DNA of 64,000 nt from an uncultured Eubacteriales bacterium (lineage in GTDB: Bacteria > Bacillota > Clostridia > Tissierellales > Peptoniphilaceae), in assembly GCA_900540185.1 (NCBI GenBank), contig UQFH01000006.1, forward strand, positions 62,001 to 126,000. The letters are read 5' to 3'. The position numbers and the translations under genes are program-made. Below are positions 41,589 through 51,387 of this stretch, one piece after another. Under the pieces are notes generated by a model. The model ran no database searches, had not been told where the DNA came from, and was given only the letters and a program-made list of their open reading frames with translations. How positions within the stretch are numbered: the stretch's first letter is position 1; every line of letters begins with the position of its first letter.

Positions 41589-43331
41589 TTAAATCTCCCC
41601 TTTAAAAATTTCTCCGGTCTTAATATCGACAGTTATAATATCCCCGGTCTTAATATTCTTCGTCGCATCGGCGACACCGACAATTGTCGGCACTTTTAAA
41701 TTAAGCCCGATTATTGCGCCGCTGCTTGTAAGCCCGCCCTCTTCTGTAACAATTGCACCGGCTCTTTCGGCAAATGAAACCATATCTCTTTCCATACCGA
41801 TTGTAACAATAATATCTCCGTCTTTAAAATCGCTCAAAAGCTCTTCCGCAGAATTTGCAATTACTGCTCTTGCGGTAACCTTTCCGGTCCCGATTCCCAT
41901 TCCTTTTCCTAACATCTTTGACAATATCTCGACTTTAAGCATATTGGTCGAGCCGCTTTTTCCAACCGGCAAACCTGCTGTTAAAACTACGAGATCTCCT
42001 TCCTTTAATATATTTCCCATGCATTTATTGATGCCTTCATCAAAAATTTTGTCCGCATCTTTATCTTCATTCACCAAAATCGGATATACTCCCCATTCGA
42101 GTGAAAGTTTTCTCAAAGCCCTTTCGCTCGGAGTTATTGCAATTATATCCGTCTGCGGTCTAAATTTCGAAATCGCTCTTGCAGTCCCGCCGCTTTTTGA
42201 AAGACTTATAATCGCACTCGCTCCCAAATTGTTCGCAATATTAACGGCGCTGTTTGCAATCGAGTTCGTAATGCTGAGCGAATGCTTTTCCGCAAACATT
42301 CCCGAAACTCTCCTGTATTCCTCGCCCTCTTCGGTCGAAATCGCAATTCTCGCCATCATATCTACCGATTTGTCCGGATATTTTCCCGCAGCCGTCTCGC
42401 CCGAAAGCATGACTGCGCTTGTTCCATCAATTATTGCATTTGCAACGTCCATCACTTCCGCTCTCGTCGGTCTCGGATTTCTTATCATCGAATCGAGCAT
42501 CTGCGTCGCCGTGATTGAAATTTTTCCGGCTTCGTTGCATTTTTTTATGAGTTCTTTTTGAACGTGCGGGATTTCTTCCGGATTTATCTCGACTCCAAGG
42601 TCTCCCCTCGCAATCATTATCCCGTCGGAAACTTCGAGAATCGCATCCATATTGTGAACGCCTGCTCTGTTTTCGATTTTCGAAATCACTCCGATTTTAT
42701 ATCCGTCGTTCTCCTCGAGAATCCTCCTTATGGAAAGAACGTCTTCCCTCGTCCTTATAAAACTTGCGGCAATATAGTCGACGTCATTTTTTATTCCGAA
42801 AATTATATCGCTTATGTCCCCCGGCGTGAGAGCCGGAAGTTTCACCTTCGCATCCGGAATGTTAACTCCTTTTCTGTCCGAGAGTTCACCGCTGTTTACG
42901 GCGACCATATGCACATCCTTTTCGTCTTTATCTACAATCTTAAATTCGACAAGTCCGTCGTCAATCAAAACTCGACCACCGACAACCACATCATTTGAAA
43001 TTTCTTTATATGAAACCGAAACTTTCGTCTCATCGCCTTCAACCGCTTCGGTTGTAAGTGTGAACTTTTGTCCCTGGTTGATAAATATTTTGCCGTTTTT
43101 AAAAACTCCGATTCTTATTTCCGGTCCCTTCGTGTCAAGCATTATCGCAACCGGCACATTTAGTTTTTCTCGAACTTTTTTTATCCTTTCGATTCGAAGA
43201 GCGTGTTCCTCGTGTGTGCCGTGAGAAAAATTAAGTCTCATAACATTCACTCCGAAATTTATAAGTCTTTCAAGCATCTCCTCCGAATCCGAAGCGGGCC
43301 CTATTGTTGCAACGATTTTTGTTTTTTTCAA
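41589..43331 (-). CDS. pyk: pyruvate kinase, with C-terminal extra domain
   Basis: A 580-residue enzyme making pyruvate and ATP from PEP and ADP. The N-terminal KIVATIGPASDSEE and MRLNFSHGTHEEH segments and the catalytic Lys region ISKIENRAGV, with MIARGDLGVEI after it, are present. The allosteric C domain follows. Residues about 475-580 form the extra PEP-utilising-like domain (TARAVIANSAEELL, TEEGGLTSSGAIIG) found in many Firmicutes. Lies 15 bases after pfkA. Confidence 0.97.
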   Translation of the reverse strand: MKKTKIVATIGPASDSEEMLERLINFGVNVMRLNFSHGTHEEHALRIERIKKVREKLNVPVAIMLDTKGPEIRIGVFKNGKIFINQGQKFTLTTEAVEGDETKVSVSYKEISNDVVVGGRVLIDDGLVEFKIVDKDEKDVHMVAVNSGELSDRKGVNIPDAKVKLPALTPGDISDIIFGIKNDVDYIAASFIRTREDVLSIRRILEENDGYKIGVISKIENRAGVHNMDAILEVSDGIMIARGDLGVEINPEEIPHVQKELIKKCNEAGKISITATQMLDSMIRNPRPTRAEVMDVANAIIDGTSAVMLSGETAAGKYPDKSVDMMARIAISTEEGEEYRRVSGMFAEKHSLSITNSIANSAVNIANNLGASAIISLSKSGGTARAISKFRPQTDIIAITPSERALRKLSLEWGVYPILVNEDKDADKIFDEGINKCMGNILKEGDLVVLTAGLPVGKSGSTNMLKVEILSKMLGKGMGIGTGKVTARAVIANSAEELLSDFKDGDIIVTIGMERDMVSFAERAGAIVTEEGGLTSSGAIIGLNLKVPTIVGVADATKNIKTGDIITVDIKTGEIFKGEI

Positions 43332-43346
43332 AATACCCCTCCTATT

Positions 43347-44306
43347 TTAAATAGACAATATTTTTGCAATGTCGAGTAATTTCGAGTTAAAAATTTTCTT
43401 CTTTTGAAGCGCCTCTTCGACATCCATCTTAAAAATTTCATTCCCGTTCATTCCAAGCGAAAATCCCGACTCGCCGTTTTTTAAAAGCGTGACCGCTTCG
43501 TGTCCCATTCCGCTTCCCAAAATTCTATCAAAAACCGTCGGAGTTCCGCCTCGTTGGACGTGCCCCAAAACGGTGACCCTGGTTTCTATTCCTGTGCGTT
43601 CCTCAAAAGCGTCCCTCAACTTGTACGTGTCGGTCGAGCCTTCGGCAACCACAATAATATGGTGCCTTTTTCCACGTTTTTTTCCGCTTATCGCCTTTGA
43701 AACAAGTTCTTCAATATTCACGGGTTCTTCCGGAACGAAAATCGTTTCCGCACCGCCGGCAAGTCCGGAATAAAGCGCAATGTCTCCGCAGTTTCTTCCC
43801 ATAACTTCGACAATATTTGCCCTTCCGTGCGCCGATGAAGTGTCCCGCAGTTTACTGATTGCGTCCGCAACTGTTTCAAGCGCCGTCATAAATCCGATTG
43901 TATAATTCGTATAGCCCAAATCGTTGTCTATAGTCGCCGGAATCGAAATCGTTTTTACGCCTAGTTTGTGAAGAGCAAGTGCCCCTCTCATACTTCCGTC
44001 TCCGCCGATTACAACAACGCCTTCAATCCCATTTTGTTTGAGCGTTTCGACCGCTTTTTGTTTTCCCTCGTCCGTCATAAACTCATCCGACCTTGCAGTG
44101 CCCAAAATTGTACCGCCTCTGTGAATTATATCCGCAACGCTCGAGAGCTCCATCTTGAATATGTCGCCGTTAATGAGACCGTTGTATCCCATCTTAACGC
44201 CGTAAATTTCTATATTGTTGTAAATAGCCGTTCTTACAACAGCTCTTATCGCGGCGTTCATGCCCGGTGCATCGCCGCCGCTCGTTAAAATTGCAATTCT
44301 TTTCAT
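43347..44306 (-). CDS. pfkA: ATP-dependent 6-phosphofructokinase
   Basis: A 319-residue enzyme committing fructose 6-phosphate to glycolysis. ILTSGGDAPGMNAAIR holds the ATP phosphate loop, GTARSDEF and VVIGGDGSMRGAL complete the nucleotide site, and the catalytic PATIDNDLGYTNYTIG lies near 123. The Gly at the ATP site after GGDGS supports ATP rather than PPi use. It lies two bases after dnaE. Confidence 0.97.
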   Translation of the reverse strand: MKRIAILTSGGDAPGMNAAIRAVVRTAIYNNIEIYGVKMGYNGLINGDIFKMELSSVADIIHRGGTILGTARSDEFMTDEGKQKAVETLKQNGIEGVVVIGGDGSMRGALALHKLGVKTISIPATIDNDLGYTNYTIGFMTALETVADAISKLRDTSSAHGRANIVEVMGRNCGDIALYSGLAGGAETIFVPEEPVNIEELVSKAISGKKRGKRHHIIVVAEGSTDTYKLRDAFEERTGIETRVTVLGHVQRGGTPTVFDRILGSGMGHEAVTLLKNGESGFSLGMNGNEIFKMDVEEALQKKKIFNSKLLDIAKILSI

Positions 44307-44308
44307 AT

Positions 44309-47300
44309 CTATTCCGCGACCTTTACATTCGCCTCTCCCAATATTTTCTTTAAACTTTCGAGATTTTCCTTTGTCGCATTTAAATTCGCTGCCTCAGGAA
44401 AAACTCCGCTCTCGCCTGTTTCTTCAAAATAGAAAACAGCTTCCGACGTTCCCGGATTTCTTCTTATAAAATCCTTCGCCGTGTCGAGAACCGTGTCTCC
44501 GCACCCTTTTATTACCCTTATATAAACCTTGTCAATCAATGACAAAGGCTCGATATCGTTCACAATTATATTCGGCTCTCTAACATCACTGTAATTTATA
44601 GTTCCTCGAATCACAATCTTCGCGCCTGTTCTTATATATCTTTGAAGCTTTGCATACTGCGACGGGAAAACGACCGCTTCAATAAGCCCAGTTAAATCTT
44701 CAAAACTTATGATCGCCATCTTTTCATTCTTCTTTGTGAGTGTAAATCTACATTCCTTGATAAATCCGGCAAGACTAACTCTTGAAAACTTCATCGGCAC
44801 GCCGTTTGAAAGATAATCTTCATAGCTTTCAAAAATATCGTTTCTCGTCGTCGAAGCAACTTTTTTAATCACATCTTCATATTGTCTAAGCGGATGACTT
44901 GAAACATAAACTCCGAGCACTTCTCTTTCTTTTGCAAGAAGCTCGTCGTCGTCAAATTCCTCGTAGTGTGCGGTTTGTTCTTTCGCACTTCCCGCTCCAC
45001 CGAACATTGAAAACTGTCCCTCGATATTCGATTTTCTTTCAAGTGAAAGCGACGACAAAACTCCATCATATGTGTTAAGAGCAGTTCGTCTGTTTATGCC
45101 GAGAGTATCGAAAGCACCCGCATAAATAAGCGCCTCTATTGAACGTTTATTTAGTGCTGTTTTGTCAATCGAGTAAACTCTGTCAAACATTTCTTTCATA
45201 CTTTCGAATTTACCTTTTTCGCGCGCCTTCATAATCGCACGAACTGTATTCACCCCGAGACCTTTAACTCCCTTTAGTCCGAATCTGACTCCGTCTCCTT
45301 CGGTTTTAAACACCCAATTTGACTCGTTAACAGACGGTTTTAAAATCGTCACTCCGAATTTTCTCGCTTCGTCTACATAAAGTTGCATCTTCGATTGGTC
45401 TCCTGCAATCGAGGTCAAAATACTTGCGAAAAATTCTTTCGGATAGTGCACCTTGAGCCATGCTGTTCTCCATGCGTCAAGACTGTAGACCGCCGAGTGC
45501 GATTTATTAAATGCATATTTTGCAAAGTCTATCATATCGTCATATATGCCGTTTGCAAGCTCGGCGCTGAAGCCTTTTTTAATTGCGCCGTCGACAAAAA
45601 TCGGACGTTCTCTTTCCATCACATCCATTTTCTTTTTACTCATCGCACGCCTTATGTTGTCAGCCTGTCCAAGCGTGTAGCCTCCGACTTTTTCAACAAT
45701 TGCCATAACCTGTTCTTGGAAAACGATGACCCCGTAGGTGTCCTTCAAAATTTCTTCCAAAATCGGGTGCCCGTAGTTTACTTTTTCCTCGCCGTTTTTT
45801 CTCCTGCAAAAATCCGGAATTGAGTTCATCGGTCCCGGTCTAAAAAGCGAGTTCGCCGCAATCAAATCTTCAAATCTCTCAACTTTTAGTTCCTTCAAAA
45901 AGTTTCGCATTCCCGGCGACTCAAATTGAAAAACGCCGATTGTGTCCACATCTCTGAAAAGTTTTATTGTTTCCGGATCCGTGAGGGACATATCTTTGAA
46001 TGAAATTTCCCTGTTGTAGTTTTCTTCAATCATCTTGATTGCATCGTCAATCACCGTGAGCGTTCGAAGTCCTAAAAAGTCCATCTTCAAAAGTCCCAAC
46101 TCTTCAAGTGTCGTCATGTCAAACTGTGTAACCAAAATGTCCGATGCTATTGCAAGCGGTGCATATTCAACGAGCGGATTTTTTGAAATAACAACTCCCG
46201 CCGCATGGGTCGAAATATGTCTTACATGTCCCTCAATACGCTTGCTGAAATTTATAAGTTTTTTTACATCTTCGTTCGTTTCATAAAATTCTTTCAGCTC
46301 CGGATTTTGCTCCAATGCTTTGTCGATTGTCATATCGAGCGCAAACGGCACCATCTTTGCAACCCTGTCCACAAAGTTGTAATTTAGACCGAGCACACGT
46401 CCCACATCGCGAATCGCACCCTTCGCCTGCATAGTTCCGAAAGTTGCAATTTGCGCAACTTGATTTTCTCCATATTTTTCCCTGACATATTCGATGACCT
46501 CGCCCCGTCTTTCGTAGCAGAAGTCGATGTCTATATCCGGCATTGTTACCCTTTCCGGATTTAAAAATCTTTCAAAATATAAATCATATTTTAACGGATC
46601 CATGTCGACGATGCCGAGCGCATAACAAACAATTGAACCGACGCTCGAACCGCGCCCCGGTCCGACCGGAATGCCTCTACTTTGTGCAAACAAAATAAAA
46701 TCCTGCACAATAAGGAAGTAGTCGACAAATCCCATGCTCTTGATAATCCCGAGCTCATGCTCCATTCTCTCAAGAACCGGCTCCGGAATTTTTCCGTCAA
46801 ATCCATATCTCTCCATCAAACCTTCAAGCGTCACTCTCTTCAAATATTCAAAGTGGTCCTCGCCGTTCGGCACTTCGAAATTCGGCAAGTGATAGTGTCC
46901 GAATTCAAATTCGACATTGCACTTCTCCGCAACTTCCTCGGTGTTTGTAATCGCTTCCGGAATATCCTCAAATCTTTCCAGCATCTCTTCTTCGCTCTTA
47001 AAATAAAACTCATCGGAGTCAAACTTCATCCTGTCCTCGTCCTGCAAAGTCTTTCCGGTCGCAATCGCCATAAGTATTTCCTGAATCATTGCGTCTTCTT
47101 TATTTAAATAGTGGCAGTCGTTAGTTGCAACAATTTTTGTGCCGGTGTTTTTCGAAAGCTCCATAAAAAACTTCTTTACATACGTTTCCTCCGGAATGCC
47201 GTGATTTTGTATTTCTAAATAAAAATCATCGCCGAAAATTCCTTTGTAAAATTCAAACGCTTCTCTTGCGCCCTTCAAATCGCGATTCAAATATTTTCTT

Positions 47301-47725
47301 TGAATCTCACCGCTAAGGCATGCAGAAAGTGCGACAAGTCCTTCGCTATGTTCTCTCAAAAATTCACGGCTCACTCTCGGTTTATAATAAAATCCGTTTT
47401 GCCAGCTTTCTGTCGAAATCTTAAACAGATTTTTCAGTCCCTCATTATTTTTGCATAACAAAATAAGGTGATAGTACTCCTTGTCCTCAGGAGTTTTGCT
47501 GTTGTGATCACCTTTTGATATATAAATCTCAGAGCCTATTATAGGCTTGATTCCCTCTTTTTTCAGTGCTTTGTAAAAATTGACCGCGCCGAACATATTG
47601 CCGTGGTCAGTTATAGCAACCGATTTCATATTAAGTTCTTTCGCCCTTTTAACCAAATCCTCAATCTTTATCTCGCCGTCAAGAAGCGAGTATTCTGTGT
47701 GAAGATGCAGATGAGTAAAAGCCAT
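44309..47725 (-). CDS. dnaE: DNA polymerase III alpha subunit (DnaE)
   Basis: A 1138-residue replicative polymerase subunit. N-terminal PHP domain begins FTHLHLHTEYSLLDG. The polymerase site has PVGPGRGSSVGS near 355 and MPDIDIDFCYERR near 395, holding catalytic aspartates. The fingers, beta-binding and OB (VIRGTINYSD) regions follow, with a C-terminal tail. In Firmicutes DnaE usually assists PolC; PolC is not in the window. dnaE-pfkA-pyk order is common in this phylum. Confidence 0.97.
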   Translation of the reverse strand: MAFTHLHLHTEYSLLDGEIKIEDLVKRAKELNMKSVAITDHGNMFGAVNFYKALKKEGIKPIIGSEIYISKGDHNSKTPEDKEYYHLILLCKNNEGLKNLFKISTESWQNGFYYKPRVSREFLREHSEGLVALSACLSGEIQRKYLNRDLKGAREAFEFYKGIFGDDFYLEIQNHGIPEETYVKKFFMELSKNTGTKIVATNDCHYLNKEDAMIQEILMAIATGKTLQDEDRMKFDSDEFYFKSEEEMLERFEDIPEAITNTEEVAEKCNVEFEFGHYHLPNFEVPNGEDHFEYLKRVTLEGLMERYGFDGKIPEPVLERMEHELGIIKSMGFVDYFLIVQDFILFAQSRGIPVGPGRGSSVGSIVCYALGIVDMDPLKYDLYFERFLNPERVTMPDIDIDFCYERRGEVIEYVREKYGENQVAQIATFGTMQAKGAIRDVGRVLGLNYNFVDRVAKMVPFALDMTIDKALEQNPELKEFYETNEDVKKLINFSKRIEGHVRHISTHAAGVVISKNPLVEYAPLAIASDILVTQFDMTTLEELGLLKMDFLGLRTLTVIDDAIKMIEENYNREISFKDMSLTDPETIKLFRDVDTIGVFQFESPGMRNFLKELKVERFEDLIAANSLFRPGPMNSIPDFCRRKNGEEKVNYGHPILEEILKDTYGVIVFQEQVMAIVEKVGGYTLGQADNIRRAMSKKKMDVMERERPIFVDGAIKKGFSAELANGIYDDMIDFAKYAFNKSHSAVYSLDAWRTAWLKVHYPKEFFASILTSIAGDQSKMQLYVDEARKFGVTILKPSVNESNWVFKTEGDGVRFGLKGVKGLGVNTVRAIMKAREKGKFESMKEMFDRVYSIDKTALNKRSIEALIYAGAFDTLGINRRTALNTYDGVLSSLSLERKSNIEGQFSMFGGAGSAKEQTAHYEEFDDDELLAKEREVLGVYVSSHPLRQYEDVIKKVASTTRNDIFESYEDYLSNGVPMKFSRVSLAGFIKECRFTLTKKNEKMAIISFEDLTGLIEAVVFPSQYAKLQRYIRTGAKIVIRGTINYSDVREPNIIVNDIEPLSLIDKVYIRVIKGCGDTVLDTAKDFIRRNPGTSEAVFYFEETGESGVFPEAANLNATKENLESLKKILGEANVKVAE

Positions 47726-47739
47726 GATTGCCCCTTTTC

Positions 47740-48948
47740 TTATTTTTGTTTTCTGATTCTTATGCGTGAAATTGTACAGCCTGCAGCCCTTTCAACCACA
47801 AACTCATATCCGTCGGCATAATATACCTCGCCGCGTTTCGGAAATTTCCCGGCAAGTCCGATGACAAAACCCCCGATTGATTCGTAGTCCTCGCTTGTAA
47901 AATTGGTTCCCAGCGCATCGTTAACGTCTTCAAGGTCCATGTCGCCCTTAACGGAATATTGACCCTTTGAAATGCGTCTTAGCGGCGTGCTCACTTCGTC
48001 ATATTCGTCGTCGATGTCACCCACAATTTCTTCAACGATGTCTTCAATGGTGACAAGTCCGGAAGTTCCGCCGTACTCGTCGACCAAAATCGCAATCGTA
48101 CTCTTGTGTTTTTTCAAATCCGTTAAAAGCTTGTAACTCGAATTGGACTCAAACTGAAAATATGCCGGCCTCAAAATGCTCTTTAAATCAAAAGATTCCC
48201 TCTTTTGTCCGACCAAATCCTTAACATATAAAAGCCCTACAATGTCGTCTATATTTTCTCCGACAACCGGCAGTCTCGAGAAGTGTGTATCTTTCACCAT
48301 GTCCAATAAATCGTCGTAACTGATAGCGATCGGCACTGCGACAATCGAAGTCCTCGGTGTCATAATGTCGCTTGCTTTTGAATCCGTTAAATCAAAAACA
48401 TTTTCAATCATGTTCTTTTCGGATGATTCAACGATTCCTTCCTCGTGGCCTTCATTTAAAATTCCAATCAAATCGTCTTCTGTTATCTTTTCTCCCTCAT
48501 CCTCTTTTATGAAAAACTTGGTAAGAGCTGTGAAAAATATATTTATAGGAGTTAAAATGACCACAAAAAACTTTATTATAGGCGCAACAAAAAGGCCGAA
48601 TTTTAAACTGTTGTTGCTTGCAAATGTCTTCGGAACAATCTCTCCGAAAATCAAAAGAGTTATAGTCATTACAATCGTAGAATAAGTCACACCTCTAGAT
48701 CCGAATTTCGAAACAAAATAGAGTGTCGAAATACTCGGCGCAATAATATTTACGATATTGTTTCCAATCAAAATTGCGGAAATAGTTTTTGCGGAATTCT
48801 CAATCAAATCATTGAATATAATTGCATTTCTGTTTCCTTCATCTATGTATTTTCTAAGCTTATATGACTTCGTCGACGTCACAACCGTTTCAGATGAAGA
48901 AAAAAATGCGCTGAATAAAATTAATATTATTATAAAAATCAGTTCCAT
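47740..48948 (-). CDS. CNNM/CorC-family membrane protein with CBS domains
   Basis: A 402-residue protein. Residues 1-165 are the DUF21/CNNM transmembrane domain with four hydrophobic segments, including the SETVVTSTKSYKLRKY and IVPKTFAS signatures. A pair of CBS domains follows (about 190-315; MTPRTSIVAVPI and VDEYGGTSGLVTIEDIVEEI), and the last 80 residues are the transporter-associated CorC_HlyC fold. Such proteins are annotated as hemolysin-like but act in Mg2+ or Co2+ movement. It is the first gene of the dnaE operon, 14 bases before dnaE. Confidence 0.93.
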   Translation of the reverse strand: MELIFIIILILFSAFFSSSETVVTSTKSYKLRKYIDEGNRNAIIFNDLIENSAKTISAILIGNNIVNIIAPSISTLYFVSKFGSRGVTYSTIVMTITLLIFGEIVPKTFASNNSLKFGLFVAPIIKFFVVILTPINIFFTALTKFFIKEDEGEKITEDDLIGILNEGHEEGIVESSEKNMIENVFDLTDSKASDIMTPRTSIVAVPIAISYDDLLDMVKDTHFSRLPVVGENIDDIVGLLYVKDLVGQKRESFDLKSILRPAYFQFESNSSYKLLTDLKKHKSTIAILVDEYGGTSGLVTIEDIVEEIVGDIDDEYDEVSTPLRRISKGQYSVKGDMDLEDVNDALGTNFTSEDYESIGGFVIGLAGKFPKRGEVYYADGYEFVVERAAGCTISRIRIRKQK

Positions 48949-48984
48949 AAATACTCCTTTAAATAAAAGTAATCTCTTTACTAA

Positions 48985-49013
48985 ATTATATTATAAATCA
49001 GTTCTATTTTCAA
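48985..49013 (-). promoter_or_regulatory. promoter of corC-like gene and dnaE operon
   Basis: TTGAAA (49008-49013) and TATAAT (48985-48990), 17-base spacer on the minus strand, about 40 bases before the start. Confidence 0.8.
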
Positions 49014-49047
49014 GTGAAGAAACTATAGGTTCTCTACGTTTCGTCAA

Positions 49048-49076
49048 TTGTAATAATAAATAAAATGTGTTAGAAT
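49048..49076 (+). promoter_or_regulatory. promoter of the nitroreductase remnant and ABC exporter
   Basis: TTGTAA (49048-49053) and TAGAAT (49071-49076), 17-base spacer on the plus strand, divergent from the corC promoter. Confidence 0.65.
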
Positions 49077-49113
49077 AAAAAGTGTGTAAAACACTATTTC
49101 AAATTGGAGGTGC

Positions 49114-49644
49114 ATGACAAAATTGACATTTAGAGACTTGGTCCAAAAAAGATATTCTTGCAGAGATTTTTTGGATACTGAAATTGATAAAAATATTTTA
49201 GAAGAAATTGCTGACGCAGCACGACTACAACCTTCTGCCGTCAACTCACAACAATAAGAGATACATATTTGCACTAAAAATGCGGCAAGACGTGTTTCAA
49301 AAGCGAGAGGTATGTACAACGGGTTCATAGATAATGTGCCTGCTTTTATTGTTATCACTGAAGACAGAAGAAATATTGCATTAAAAGCTATAAATCTCGC
49401 CCAATATAACGATTGGGTGCCGATAGATATAGGAATCGCCGTTTCCGCGATTTGTTACAGAGCTCTTGAGCTCGGAATTTCGAGTTGCATTCTCGGGCTC
49501 TACAAAGAAAAAGAGATTCAGGAAATTATCGGCGACAAAAACAAAGTTGCAATTGTAATCGCGCTGGGTTATCAAAAGGAGGAAAAAGATAGACCGAAAA
49601 AACGTCGCAGCTTCGACGAAATTTGTGTCTATCACGAAGAATAA
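49114..49644 (+). pseudogene. nitroreductase family gene with in-frame stop
   Basis: From ATG 49114, behind GGAGG, the frame encodes a nitroreductase start (FRDLVQKRYSCRDF, then ARLQPSAVNSQQ) but stops at TAA 49255 (codon 48), within the FMN-binding motif where relatives continue with residues such as PW or PY. The same frame is then open to 49644 and encodes the rest of the fold, including IGIAVSAICYRALELGISSC. Codons after the stop are not scrambled, so the damage is a single nonsense change or a sequencing error. Reinitiation at ATG 49312 would give only 110 residues without the N-terminal FMN site. It lies 15 bases before the ABC exporter, on the same transcript. Confidence 0.85.
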
Positions 49645-49659
49645 CTTACGCGAGGTTTT

Positions 49660-51387
49660 ATGAAAAACATAAAAAAATACTATAACTTAATCAAAAAATA
49701 CAGATATGCCCTCTTCTTTGCGCTCATTCTGAACATTTTGTCGTCTTATGGCTCAATTGTTCTTCCGAAGCTCATCGGAGAGATGGCGGACTTTGTAAAA
49801 AGCGGAACTTTGACAAAGGAGATTCTAATAAAAGATATATACATCCTCTCATTCATGTCGATATTTATCTATATTTCGAATGCAATATGGAATTATATAA
49901 TCTTCAGAAACTACTACTATGTAAGCGCAAATCTCAAAAAAATGATTTTGAGTAAATCGCTTCTTCAAAGTCCGGTTTTTTTCAAAAGAAATACAATAAG
50001 CGAAATAATAAACAAGGCGACATCGGACACAATGCGCGTTGCGGATGTCGTCGGCTACGGATTTATGACCATCGTAGACGGTGCGATATTTCCGATATTG
50101 ATTTTTATCTATATGGCGAAAATTTCAACTCTTTTGGCGCTCATTTCAATGGTTGCGCTCCCTGTTATGGTCTTTATAATCACAAAGATTTCAACGAGAT
50201 ATGACCCGACCTACGAAGCATATCAAAAGAGTTTGGACACTTTGAACCAAAAGACAATCGAGGATATGAGTGCGATAAAAGTAATCAAAGCATTCGTTGT
50301 CGGCAAAGTGAAGAAAGAGGATTATCTCAAATCTGTCGACGACAATTTGGCAAAAGACCTTCGACTCACAAAGCTCACAGCACTCTATATGCCAGTCACG
50401 GAAATAGGAATCGGATTTTTCTCAATCATCGCTTTCATTGTCGGAGCATCGCTCATAAAGCACGGAAATCTTTCATACGGTCAACTTGTAACCTTCTCAC
50501 TCTATCTATACTTTCTCGAATGGCCTGCATTCGCGCTTTCGGATTTGATAGTTGTATTAAAAGAAGGAAATACATCTCTGAGAAGAATCGGCGAAATAAT
50601 AGACTATGACGACGACTTCAAAGAATACAATGGTGATAATAAAATCGAATCAATAGATAAAATCGAAATGAATAATGTGTATTTCTCATATCCGGGAAAT
50701 GACAGCTTTGGATTAAAAAATATAAATCTTTCATTTCAAAAAGGCAAGAGATATGGAATTGTCGGAAAAACCGGAAGCGGCAAGACGAGTTTGTTGCGTA
50801 TTCTAATAAATGAATATCCGGATTTTCATGGAGATTTTAAAATAAACGGCTCGGACATCAAGGAAATTTCTCTCGACGGTTTAAAGAAAAACATCGGTTA
50901 TGTCCCGCAAGAGCATTTTCTCTACTCGAAAACTATAAAAGAAAATATCGCTTTCTACAGAGAGGCGACCGATGCAGAAGTGAAAAATGCGATAAAAGTT
51001 TCCGACTTTGAAAAGGACATCGGCTCCCTTCCCCTCGGAGTGCACACACTCTCGGGCGAGATGGGCGTTTCCCTCTCGGGCGGACAAAAGCAACGCGTCA
51101 GTTTGTCACGTGCCGTTTTAAAAGACGTCGACATGCTTGTGCTTGACGACGTGCTTTCTGCGGTCGACAACAAGACCGAGCAAAATATTTTGGAGAATTT
51201 GAAAAAACTTATGGGCGACAAAATCGTCGTCATGTCGAGCCACAAAATAAGTGCAATAAAAGACTGCGACGAAATCATCGTGCTTGACGACGGAGCAATT
51301 TCCGAACTCGGAACTTATGACGAGCTCCTCGAAAATAAAGGCTGGTTCTATGAACAAGCCATGATTCAGGAGGTCAGCCATGAGTAA
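49660..51387 (+). CDS. heterodimeric ABC exporter subunit 1 (degenerate-site ATPase)
   Basis: A 575-residue half-transporter: six membrane helices (about 1-310) and a nucleotide-binding domain. Walker A is GKTGSGKT near 368-375, the signature is LSLSGGQKQR, and Walker B MLVLDD ends in Asp where the catalytic Glu is usual. In YheI/EfrA/LmrC-type heterodimers this partner contributes the non-hydrolysing site. It overlaps the partner gene by eight bases. Such exporters move drugs, lipids or peptides; the substrate is unknown. Confidence 0.92.
   Translation: MKNIKKYYNLIKKYRYALFFALILNILSSYGSIVLPKLIGEMADFVKSGTLTKEILIKDIYILSFMSIFIYISNAIWNYIIFRNYYYVSANLKKMILSKSLLQSPVFFKRNTISEIINKATSDTMRVADVVGYGFMTIVDGAIFPILIFIYMAKISTLLALISMVALPVMVFIITKISTRYDPTYEAYQKSLDTLNQKTIEDMSAIKVIKAFVVGKVKKEDYLKSVDDNLAKDLRLTKLTALYMPVTEIGIGFFSIIAFIVGASLIKHGNLSYGQLVTFSLYLYFLEWPAFALSDLIVVLKEGNTSLRRIGEIIDYDDDFKEYNGDNKIESIDKIEMNNVYFSYPGNDSFGLKNINLSFQKGKRYGIVGKTGSGKTSLLRILINEYPDFHGDFKINGSDIKEISLDGLKKNIGYVPQEHFLYSKTIKENIAFYREATDAEVKNAIKVSDFEKDIGSLPLGVHTLSGEMGVSLSGGQKQRVSLSRAVLKDVDMLVLDDVLSAVDNKTEQNILENLKKLMGDKIVVMSSHKISAIKDCDEIIVLDDGAISELGTYDELLENKGWFYEQAMIQEVSHE

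Noticed and set aside
41944..42561. 205-codon plus-strand frame inside pyk
   Set aside because: Antisense to intact pyruvate kinase motifs; no start signal and no recognisable fold.
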